Source: Betaproteobacteria bacterium (GTDB lineage: Bacteria > Pseudomonadota > Gammaproteobacteria > Burkholderiales > SG8-41). Taken from it: a stretch of 12,834 nt of DNA. Each line of letters opens with the position of its first letter. Position 1 is the first letter of the stretch. Below are positions 7,371-12,826 of this stretch, in pieces. Under the pieces are notes generated by a model. It was not told the DNA's origin. It saw nothing but the letters and a program-made list of their open reading frames with translations, and searched no databases. The DNA lies in NCBI GenBank assembly GCA_025356695.1, contig JANXSE010000326.1, positions 1 through 12,834 of the forward strand, in the 5' to 3' direction. Position numbers and translations under genes: made by a program.

Positions 7371-8451
7371 TTTTCCCGCCGCGGTAATTAGTAGGTTCCC
7401 TCTCCCCTTGAGGGTGAGGGGCAGGGTGAGGGGTCAGCGCACGCCGATCACCCTCACCCCTGCCCTCTCCCATCGAGGGAGAGGGGGTTTCTCGAGTTCT
7501 ACAGCGTTTGTTGCATTTGCAATTGCAGCGATCGGTATCGGTGTAGCGACGGCGCAAAATTATCCAAACAAACCAATCCGCGTGATCGCTCCTGAAGCCG
7601 GCGGCGGCGTCGATTTCGTCGCGCGCGTGATCGCGCGCGAGATGAGCGTGAGCATTGGCCAGCAGGTGGTGATCGACAATCGCGGCGGCGCCGGTGGCAT
7701 CATCGCCGGCGACACGGTGGTGAAATCGGCGCCCGACGGCTATACGCTGCTGTTCTGGGGACCAGCGATGTTTCTGCTGCCCTATCTGCGCGAGCGCGTG
7801 CCCTTTGATTCAACCAAGGACCTCGCACCCGTGTCGCTGGCAGTGACCACACCCAACGTGCTCGTTGTGCATCCGTCGCTGCCGGTGACGTCGGTGCGTG
7901 AACTCATCGCGCTCGCCAGAGCGAAACCCGCGCAACTCAACGACGCCGGCGCCAACACCGGCTCGTCGGCGCACCTCACCGCCGAACTTTTCAAGGCGAT
8001 GGCCGGCGTCAACATCGTGCGCGTGCCCTTTAAGGGTGTCGGCCCCGCATTGAACGCGCTGATCGCCGGCCAGGTGCAGTTGATGTTTCCGTCGGCCGGT
8101 TCGATCACACCGCACGCAAAGTCGGGCCGCCTGCGCGCGCTCGCGGTGACCAGCGCAAAACCGTCGGCGCTGACACCGGGCCTGCCGACCGTCGCCGAGT
8201 CCGGCGTGCCCGGTTACGAATCGGTGGCGATCTTCGGCATCTTCGCGCCGGCGCAAACGCCGATCGACATCATTGCGCGGCTGCAACGTGAAATCGCGCG
8301 CGCTACGAGCAATCCCGAAGTGCGCAAACGTTTTCTCGACGGCGGCGTCGAACCGGTGGGCAGCACGTCCGAGGAATATGCGGCGACGATCCACCGCGAG
8401 CAGGCGAAGTGGGGCAAGTTGATTCGCGATCTTGGGATACGCGAGGAATGA
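7360..8451 (+). CDS. Bug/TctC-type receptor with a repeat-encoded signal-peptide extension (receptor 4)
   Basis: This is a periplasmic receptor of the Bug/TctC family, 363 residues as read and longer than its neighbours only at the N-terminus. The ATG at 7360 overlaps the end of receptor 3 by 11 bases and has AGGGA at 7352-7356. Residues 1-13 look like an ordinary n-region. Residues about 14-43 (including RVRGRVRGQR and LTPALSHRGRG) are translated from a palindromic repeat. A normal hydrophobic core then follows and ends ATA-QNYPNK, cleavage near residue 65. No ATG, GTG or TTG occurs in frame between the repeat and the core, so the repeat must be translated. Mature motifs are canonical: PEAGGGVDFVAR, VVIDNRGGAGGIIAG, SAPDGYTLLF, IVRVPFKGVGPALNALIAGQ and GLPTVAESGVPGYE. 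It ends 189 bases before the cysteine-rich gene. Confidence 0.93.
   Translation: MKINFPAAVISRFPLPLRVRGRVRGQRTPITLTPALSHRGRGGFSSSTAFVAFAIAAIGIGVATAQNYPNKPIRVIAPEAGGGVDFVARVIAREMSVSIGQQVVIDNRGGAGGIIAGDTVVKSAPDGYTLLFWGPAMFLLPYLRERVPFDSTKDLAPVSLAVTTPNVLVVHPSLPVTSVRELIALARAKPAQLNDAGANTGSSAHLTAELFKAMAGVNIVRVPFKGVGPALNALIAGQVQLMFPSAGSITPHAKSGRLRALAVTSAKPSALTPGLPTVAESGVPGYESVAIFGIFAPAQTPIDIIARLQREIARATSNPEVRKRFLDGGVEPVGSTSEEYAATIHREQAKWGKLIRDLGIREE
7398..7487. repeat. Palindromic repeat pair inserted in the receptor 4 signal-peptide region
   Basis: The left arm begins CCCTCTCCCCTTGAGGGTGA (7398) and continues GGGGCAGGGTGAGGGG. The right arm carries the imperfect reverse complement CACCCTCACCCCTGCCCTCT (7450) and ends in GAGGGAGAGGGGG at 7487. 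This is the common intergenic CCCTCACCCC-type element; its translated form contains LTPALSHRGRG. Here it lies wholly inside an open reading frame. Confidence 0.85.
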
Positions 8452-8461
8452 TGCGCCTGCT

Positions 8462-8572
8462 CGCCCCCACCCCAGCCCTCCCCCGCTGCGCAGGGGAGGG
8501 AGCAACACACTGGCAAGCGCAACGCTTTGGGTCCCTTCCCCCGTTTACGGGGGAAGGATAGGATGGGGGCGC
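8462..8572. repeat. Paired inverted palindromic repeat between receptor 4 and the cysteine-rich gene
   Basis: A left unit (CGCCCCCACCCCAGCCCTCC then CCCGCTGCGCAGGGGAGGG, 8462-8500) is matched by an inverted right unit (CCTTCCCCCGTTTACGGGGG then AAGGATAGGATGGGGGCG, to about 8571). Each unit is a hairpin and the outer arms also pair. The right unit recurs near 12631. The element occupies most of the 189-base gap after receptor 4. The remainder holds TATATT (8597-8602), a possible -10 box without a convincing -35. Confidence 0.8.
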
Positions 8573-8640
8573 TCAGCCGCAAATTCAAAGTCGAGCTATA
8601 TTAGAAACACGTAGCACGAGAAAAAAGCAAAGGGCCACCC

Positions 8641-9714
8641 ATGCAACTCGCCGCAAAAATATTCGAAGCCGCCGATCTCGAAACCGCGGCCGAACTCTGC
8701 TTCGAAAACAAATGGACCGACGGCTTGCCGGTGATTCCACCGACGTGCGGCGCGGTCGAACGCATCATCAATTATCTGAAGCGCGATCCCGCCGAGGTGA
8801 TCGGCGTGATCCAGCCGCGCGACGGTGTCGCCACCATCGAAACCATCGCCATCAACTGCGTGATGGCCGGCTGCAAACCCGAAGTCGTGCCGATCGTCGT
8901 TGCCGCCATCGAAGCGATGGTCGATGACGATTTCAATCTTAACGGCGTGCAGACCACCACGCACGGTTGCGCGCCGCTCACCATCGTCAGCGGCCCGGCG
9001 GTGAAACGTCTCGGCTTCAATACAAAAGAATGCGCGTTCGGTCACGGCTGCCGCGCCACCGCGACCATCGGCCGCGCGATTCGCTTGATTCTCTGGAACA
9101 TCGGCGGCGGTTTTCCCGGCGAACCGTGCAAAACCACACAGGGCCATCCGGGCTATTACAGCTTTTGCATCGCCGAGGACGCCGACGCCAATTTGTGGGA
9201 ACCGCTGCAGGTCGAGCGCGGCTTCAAGTTTGACGACACCATCGTCACCATCGCCGCCGTCGAAGGCCCGCGCCTGGTCGGCAACGGCGCCGGCTACGGC
9301 CCCGCCGAAGATGTGCTGCATGTGCTGGCCGACTCGATCGCCACCCTCGGCAGCCCGCAGATCAGCGGCGGCGACATGGTGCTGGTGCTCGCCCCGATGG
9401 CGGTGAAAAATCTGCACGACGCCGGCTACAGCAAGGCCGACGTGAAAAGCGAACTCGTGCGCCTCGCCACGCGGCCGGTGCACGAAGTCAGACACCGTCA
9501 TTCGATCGCCGAGTCGCATCCGGCGCACTGGAAACATTTTGCCGACGCCACCAACGACGAAGCGCGCGTGTCCTTTATCCGCGGCGTCGAGCGCATCGTC
9601 ATCACCGTCGCCGGCGGCTGGGGCTCGGGCAGCGCGTTTTCTTCGCTGTGCCCGGGCTGGGGCGCGCGCCGCGCCAAGCCGCTGAGCCGCCGCGTCGAAT
9701 TTCCATCTGCCTGA
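8641..9714 (+). CDS. Conserved-looking cysteine-rich protein of unknown function
   Basis: I do not recognise the family of this 357-residue protein. It has no signal peptide or membrane segment, so it is cytoplasmic. It contains ten cysteines (residues 20, 36, 73, 78, 110, 131, 137, 163, 176 and 337). Several sit in motif-like settings: INCVMAGCKPE, TTHGCAPLTIVSGP, KECAFGHGCRATATIGR, GEPCKTTQGHPGYYSFC and a C-terminal SLCPGWG. The paired HGC motifs (H108/C110 and H135/C137) and the Gly-rich segments (WNIGGGFPGEP, GNGAGYGPAEDV) suggest a metal-, cofactor- or thiol-based enzyme. AAGGG at 8630-8634 is well spaced before the ATG. It lies 140 bases upstream of the UGSC selenoprotein in the same direction, and a joint role is likely but inferred. 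The final TGA is probably a true stop, since the codons after it show no family-like continuation. Confidence 0.85.
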   Translation: MQLAAKIFEAADLETAAELCFENKWTDGLPVIPPTCGAVERIINYLKRDPAEVIGVIQPRDGVATIETIAINCVMAGCKPEVVPIVVAAIEAMVDDDFNLNGVQTTTHGCAPLTIVSGPAVKRLGFNTKECAFGHGCRATATIGRAIRLILWNIGGGFPGEPCKTTQGHPGYYSFCIAEDADANLWEPLQVERGFKFDDTIVTIAAVEGPRLVGNGAGYGPAEDVLHVLADSIATLGSPQISGGDMVLVLAPMAVKNLHDAGYSKADVKSELVRLATRPVHEVRHRHSIAESHPAHWKHFADATNDEARVSFIRGVERIVITVAGGWGSGSAFSSLCPGWGARRAKPLSRRVEFPSA

Positions 9715-9760
9715 TTAAGCGTAAGCGAACACAATGACGCCGGTAAATAATTTCAAACCC

Positions 9761-9799
9761 CACCCTCACCCCAACCCTCTCCCTGAGGGAGAGGGTGAG
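9761..9799. repeat. Palindromic repeat between the cysteine-rich gene and the selenoprotein gene
   Basis: ACCCTCTCCCT (9774-9784) and AGGGAGAGGGT (9786-9796) form a perfect 11-base inverted repeat around a single G, preceded by CACCCTCACCCCA. It is the same family as the element inside receptor 4. There is no U-run, so it is not a typical intrinsic terminator, but it could pause or stabilise a shared transcript. Confidence 0.8.
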
Positions 9800-9843
9800 A
9801 ACCGCGCCAATTCGCTGATGCGAATTAGCGAATGATCAATTGC

Positions 9844-9848
9844 AGGAG
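9844..9848 (+). promoter_or_regulatory. Ribosome binding site of the UGSC selenoprotein gene
   Basis: AGGAG lies six bases before the ATG at 9855. This fixes that ATG as the start rather than the in-frame TTG at 9840, which is upstream of the site. Confidence 0.8.
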
Positions 9849-9854
9849 TCCATC

Positions 9855-10385
9855 ATGACCATCCAGCTCTTAGACCCGACCGGCGTGATCGCGAAATCGC
9901 AGCGCACCGCCGAGACCGTGCTCGAAACGCTCACCGGCCGTAAAGCCGGTTTCATCTTCAATCAACACGCCTCGGGCCTCGCTTTCTGGAAAGGCCTCGA
10001 AGCGGAAGTCGAACGCCTGTTCAAACCCGCCTCGATGCACCGCGTCTATAAAGAGAACACCTGGGCACCCGCGCCCAAAGCCGACGTCGACAAGCTGATC
10101 GGAGAAACCGATTACGTCCTTGTCGGCCTCGGGGCCTGAGGCTCCTGCACCTCCGCCGCCGTGCGCGACGCCATCAACGTTTCCAAAGCCGGCCGCCCCG
10201 CCGTGCTCTTCGTCTACAACCATCTCGAAAAAGCCGCGCGCGCGCAGGCCAAAGGCCTCGGTGTCGGCGATCTGAAAATTTACGTCTTCCCGCAATACAA
10301 ACCCGGCGAAGCCTATTCGCCGGAAGAAGCGAAGAAGGCGGTGACGGCGGCGGAAGAATTTCCGAAGATGTTGTTGAACGCCTAG
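9855..10385 (+). CDS. UGSC-family selenoprotein, read through an in-frame UGA (Sec95)
   Basis: The gene encodes 176 residues if the TGA at 10137-10139 is read as selenocysteine. Both sides are in one frame and together form a compact alpha/beta protein. Before the TGA comes a strand (DYVLVGLGA); then Sec95-Gly-Ser-Cys98-Thr-Ser; then a helix (AAVRDAINVSKAG), a strand (RPAVLFVYNHLE), and QAKGLGVGDLKIYVFPQY. This is the UGSC signature of a known bacterial selenoprotein family of unknown function. A Sec-x-x-Cys pair implies thiol/selenol redox chemistry. It is cytoplasmic, with no signal peptide. The ATG has AGGAG six bases upstream. The gene follows the cysteine-rich gene and faces receptor 5 tail-to-tail. 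Without selenium insertion the product would stop at 94 residues and lose its active site. The alternative, a nonsense mutation, is unlikely because the motif and downstream coding are intact. Confidence 0.9.
10137..10139 (+). other. In-frame UGA selenocysteine codon
   Basis: The codons run GGG GCC TGA GGC TCC TGC ACC, giving Gly-Ala-Sec-Gly-Ser-Cys-Thr. The reading frame continues 81 sense codons to TAG at 10383-10385 with the same GC-rich codon use on both sides. Confidence 0.88.
10140..10172 (+). promoter_or_regulatory. Candidate bacterial SECIS hairpin
   Basis: Bacterial selenocysteine insertion needs an mRNA hairpin just after the UGA. Here GGC (10140-10142) can pair with GCC (10170-10172) at the base. 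CGC (10157-10159) pairs with GCG (10163-10165) at the tip, extended by C10154-G10167 and G10155-C10166 around a bulged C10156. The apical loop is CGU (10160-10162), 20 bases after the UGA, with a G among its first two bases as usually required. A competing hairpin TGCAC/GTGCG (10146-10150 with 10161-10165) overlaps it. This was folded by eye only. Confidence 0.4.
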
Positions 10386-10398
10386 CGTTTGACGCCCC

Positions 10399-10482
10399 GT
10401 TCGTGGTGAGCTTGTCGAACCACGAACGAAGCACAGCGTATTTTTCAGAACAATCGGACCGCCCTTCGACAGGCTCAGGGCG
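10399..10482. repeat. Inverted pair of TGAGCYTGTCGAA-type repeats
   Basis: GTTCGTGGT (10399-10407) pairs perfectly with ACCACGAAC (10419-10427) around GAGCTTGTCGA. A second copy in opposite orientation has CGCCC (10460-10464) pairing with GGGCG (10478-10482) around TTCGACAGGCTCA. This is a widespread intergenic repeat type. The first hairpin begins 14 bases after the selenoprotein stop and could serve as its transcript end. Confidence 0.75.
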
Positions 10483-10508
10483 AACGATCATTAATCAACG
10501 TACTCTGG

Positions 10509-10528
10509 ATTCCCGCTTTCGCGGGAAT
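10509..10528. repeat. ATTCCCGC-TTTC-GCGGGAAT hairpin repeat
   Basis: This is a perfect eight-base stem with a TTTC loop, followed by GAC. It is a dispersed intergenic repeat type seen in many proteobacterial genomes, lying between the convergent selenoprotein and receptor 5 genes. Confidence 0.8.
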
Positions 10529-10537
10529 GACGCGACG

Positions 10538-10599
10538 CGTAGAGTGCGCATCGCGCACGCGGGTTCGGCGGCGGACGGTGCACATTGCACACCCTACGA
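10538..10599. repeat. GTAGRGTGCGC-type inverted repeat
   Basis: CGTAGAGTGCGCATCGCGCAC at the left is mirrored by GGTGCACATTGCACACCCTA then CG at the right, as an imperfect inverted repeat of about 20-base arms around a GC-rich spacer. It ends just before the stop codon of the minus-strand receptor 5. Confidence 0.65.
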
Positions 10600-10601
10600 G
10601 T

Positions 10602-11564
10602 TCAGGGCTTTATCCCCGACGTCCTGAAAAATTTCTCCAACCGCGCAAACTCGCGCTCGAAAATCGCGCGGCACTCCGCCGGCGTATTCGGAGCGGCCGG
10701 CTCGACGCCATCGCCGGCGAGTTTCTTCTGCACCTCGGGCAACAACGCAATCGCGCCGATTTCGCGATTGAGTTTCGCCACAATCTCCGCCGGCACCGCC
10801 GCCGGCGCGAACAACGCGTAGGAATTGCTCCACTCGAATCCCGGCAGGCCCGATTCGGCGACGGTCGGAATGTCCGCGTACGCAATCGAACGTTTCGCGC
10901 CGCCGGTCGCCAGCGCGCGCAAACGCCCCGTGCGCACATTGGGTGTGACGATGATCGCCGCGCCGAATACCAACTGGATCTGCCCGCTGATCACATCGAC
11001 CATCGCTGGCCCGAGGCCGCGGTACGGCACGTGCACGAGTTGAATGCCCGCCATCGATTTGAAAAACTCCATGCCCAGATGCGAGGCCGAGCCGATGCCG
11101 GTCGAGGCGTAGTTGAGCGCATTCGGTTTTGCTTTCGCATAGGCGATCAGTTCGCGCACCGATTTCACCGGCAGAGACGGTTCGGCCGCCAGCACGTACG
11201 GCTGCGTGTACATCTGCACCACCGGCGCATAAACGCGGCGCGTATCGAAGGGCACTTTCTTCAGCAGCGTTGCCGTCGCCACCGTGCCGGTGCTGCCGCC
11301 GAGCAGCGTGTAACCATCGGGCGCAGCCTGCGCCGACACTTCCATCGCAATCGCACCGCCCGCGCCGGTGCGGTTATCGACGATCACGCCCTGCGCCCAG
11401 CGTTCCGACAACACCTGCCCGATCGCGCGCGCCACCGTGTCGATGCCGCCGCCTGGCGGAATGCCGACAAGCACGCGTATCGACTTGCGCGGATAATCGT
11501 CGGCTGACGCCGCGTGCGCCGCGATGGCTGCCAAAGCGAGCGCGACGAATAAAATTATTGGCAT
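10602..11564 (-). CDS. Bug/TctC-type receptor (receptor 5)
   Basis: This is a 320-residue periplasmic receptor of the Bug/TctC family with canonical ligand loops: VGIPPGGGIDTVAR and VIVDNRTGAGGAIAM. Further landmarks are QAAPDGYTLL, LAAEPSLPVKSVRELIAYAK, LVHVPYRGLGPAMVDVISGQ and IPTVAESGLPGFE. The signal peptide is about 21 residues (core ILFVALALAAIAA, cleavage near ASA-DDYP). It lacks the usual Lys/Arg in its n-region, and no upstream in-frame ATG, GTG or TTG lies close by to supply one. No ribosome binding site is visible before the ATG at 11564. Only 22 bases separate it from the divergent receptor 6. It diverges more from receptors 1-4 than they do from each other and is closer in style to receptor 6. 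Confidence 0.93.
   Translation of the reverse strand: MPIILFVALALAAIAAHAASADDYPRKSIRVLVGIPPGGGIDTVARAIGQVLSERWAQGVIVDNRTGAGGAIAMEVSAQAAPDGYTLLGGSTGTVATATLLKKVPFDTRRVYAPVVQMYTQPYVLAAEPSLPVKSVRELIAYAKAKPNALNYASTGIGSASHLGMEFFKSMAGIQLVHVPYRGLGPAMVDVISGQIQLVFGAAIIVTPNVRTGRLRALATGGAKRSIAYADIPTVAESGLPGFEWSNSYALFAPAAVPAEIVAKLNREIGAIALLPEVQKKLAGDGVEPAAPNTPAECRAIFEREFARLEKFFRTSGIKP
11528..11555 (+). promoter_or_regulatory. Possible promoter of receptor 6, inside the start of receptor 5
   Basis: CTGCCA (11528-11533) and TAAAAT (11550-11555) are 16 bases apart, matching four and five of six sigma-70 positions. Initiation about seven bases downstream would leave a short leader containing GGAGGA before receptor 6. 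The boxes lie within the signal-peptide codons of the opposite-strand receptor 5. Confidence 0.35.
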
Positions 11565-11571
11565 GGTGTGT

Positions 11572-11577
11572 GGAGGA
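11572..11577 (+). promoter_or_regulatory. Ribosome binding site fixing the start of receptor 6
   Basis: GGAGGA lies nine bases before the ATG at 11587. The in-frame ATG at 11578 touches this site and is too close to use, and the reading frame's upstream ATG at 11524 is inside the opposite gene. Confidence 0.75.
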
Positions 11578-11586
11578 ATGAACGGA

Positions 11587-12558
11587 ATGCAATTGCGCCT
11601 GATAAACGGATTGTTGCACAGCGCAGCATTATTGTTTTTTGCGAGCGCCGCCTTCGCGCAGACCTATCCCACCAAGCCCGTGCGCCTGATCGTGCCGCAG
11701 CCGCCGGGCGGCGGCGCCGATATCGTCGCGCGCATGATCGCGCAGAAGCTCGGCGAGCAGCTCGGCCAGCAGATGGTGGTCGACAACCGCGCCGGCGCCA
11801 ACGGCATCGTCGGCACCGAACTCGTCGCGCGCGCCCCGCCCGACGGCTACACGCTGCTCACCGGCATTACCGGCAGCCTCACCATCAATCCGAACCTCTA
11901 CAAAAACCTGCCCTACAAACCGGTCGAGGATTTCGAGCCGATCAGCCTCGCCGTGATGAGCCCCTATCTTCTCGTCGTGCACACCGCGGTGAATGCCAAC
12001 AACGTCGGCGAACTCATCACGCTCGCCAAATCGAAGGCCGGCCCGCTCACCTACAGCACACCGGGCAACGGCTCGCTCGCGCACCTTGCGATGGAATGGC
12101 TGCGCACCTCCACCGGCACGCAGTTCCTGCACGTGCCGTACAAAGGCTCGGCGGCTTTCGGTGCCGTGATCGCCGGCGAAATCCAGGTCACGCTGGTCAG
12201 CGTGGTCAGCGGCATGCCGCAGATCAAAAGCGGCCGCGTGAGGGCACTCGCCATCACCAGCAAGACGCGCTCGCGCGCGATCCCCGAGCTGCCGACGGTG
12301 GCCGAATCCGGCGTGCCCGGCTTCGAAGCCACCAACTGGTTCGGCGTGCTCGCACCGCGCGGCACGCCGCAACCCATCATCACGCAGCTCTACAAACTGA
12401 TGGCGGCCTCGGCGAAGAGCAGCGACGTCAAAGAACGCATGCTGCGCGACGGCGCCGACGCGGTCGGCGGCACGCCGCAGGAATTTGCGACGCTGATCAA
12501 GACCGAATTGAAGCGCTGGGGCGAAGTGGTGAAACTGTCGGGCGCGAGGGTCGATTGA
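11587..12558 (+). CDS. Bug/TctC-type receptor (receptor 6)
   Basis: This is a 323-residue periplasmic receptor of the Bug/TctC family. The start at ATG 11587 is chosen because GGAGGA lies nine bases upstream and because it gives a normal 24-residue signal peptide (MQLRLINGLLHSAALLFFAS core, cleavage after AFA, mature QTYPTKPVRL). Ligand loops are canonical: VPQPPGGGADIVAR and VVDNRAGANGIVGTE. Other landmarks are APPDGYTLLTG, LVVHTAVNANNVGELITLAK, LHVPYKGSAAFGAVIAGEIQ and LPTVAESGVPGFE. It is divergent from receptor 5 and is followed by a long non-coding stretch, so it appears to be a single-gene transcript. No transporter membrane subunit adjoins it; such orphan receptors are common in Burkholderiales. 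The ligand cannot be predicted. Confidence 0.94.
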   Translation: MQLRLINGLLHSAALLFFASAAFAQTYPTKPVRLIVPQPPGGGADIVARMIAQKLGEQLGQQMVVDNRAGANGIVGTELVARAPPDGYTLLTGITGSLTINPNLYKNLPYKPVEDFEPISLAVMSPYLLVVHTAVNANNVGELITLAKSKAGPLTYSTPGNGSLAHLAMEWLRTSTGTQFLHVPYKGSAAFGAVIAGEIQVTLVSVVSGMPQIKSGRVRALAITSKTRSRAIPELPTVAESGVPGFEATNWFGVLAPRGTPQPIITQLYKLMAASAKSSDVKERMLRDGADAVGGTPQEFATLIKTELKRWGEVVKLSGARVD

Positions 12559-12630
12559 ATTCGGTGATGAAAGTTAACCCACCATTAAATGTGCTGCATA
12601 ATTTATTTCGCGCTGCGCTTGGGTTTTGTT

Positions 12631-12826
12631 CCTTCCCCCGCCTGCGGGGGAAGGCTAGGATGGGGGCGCTCGCACGTCAGCAGCGCCCCCACGCTGGCGC
12701 GCGGACACATTACTGGCGAAGCCAGCCGCTTGCGGGCAGCGCGCCAGAGCGCTCGCTCCCGCCCCGGATCGCTTCGCGAACGCCGTGTCGCGAGCGCCCT
12801 CCCCCGCGCTGCGCGCAGGGGAGGGG
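12631..12826. repeat. Nested composite inverted-repeat element (about 195 bases)
   Basis: The non-coding end of the window is a set of nested palindromes. CCTTCCCCC/GGGGGAAGG forms a hairpin from 12631, and the tail AGGATGGGGGCG repeats the unit near 8550. GGGCGCTCGC (12664-12673) pairs perfectly with GCGAGCGCCC (12790-12799). Inside that, CTGGCGCGC (12694-12702) pairs with GCGCGCCAG (12739-12747), enclosing CTGGC-GAA-GCCAG (12713-12725). CCCTCCCCC...GGGGAGGG closes the right side (about 12797-12825). The gap from 12559 to 12630 holds only A/T-richer sequence and no gene. I see no open reading frame worth calling here. Confidence 0.7.

Noticed and set aside
7360..7487. A frameshift or mis-assembly at the start of receptor 4
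   Set aside because: The frame is open throughout, the start codon overlaps the previous gene normally, and the extra residues are fully explained by an in-frame repeat.
9712..9750. The TGA ending the cysteine-rich gene as a second selenocysteine codon
   Set aside because: Continuation gives only about a dozen residues of unremarkable sequence before TAA, with no nearby Cys and no redox motif.
10161..10385. A separate small gene starting at GTG 10161
   Set aside because: It is in the same frame as the upstream part, begins inside the UGSC-helix region, has no ribosome binding site, and is explained by selenocysteine read-through.
9855..10385. The UGSC gene as a pseudogene broken by a nonsense mutation
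   Set aside because: The UGA sits exactly at the family's Sec position and the rest of the frame is intact with normal codon use.
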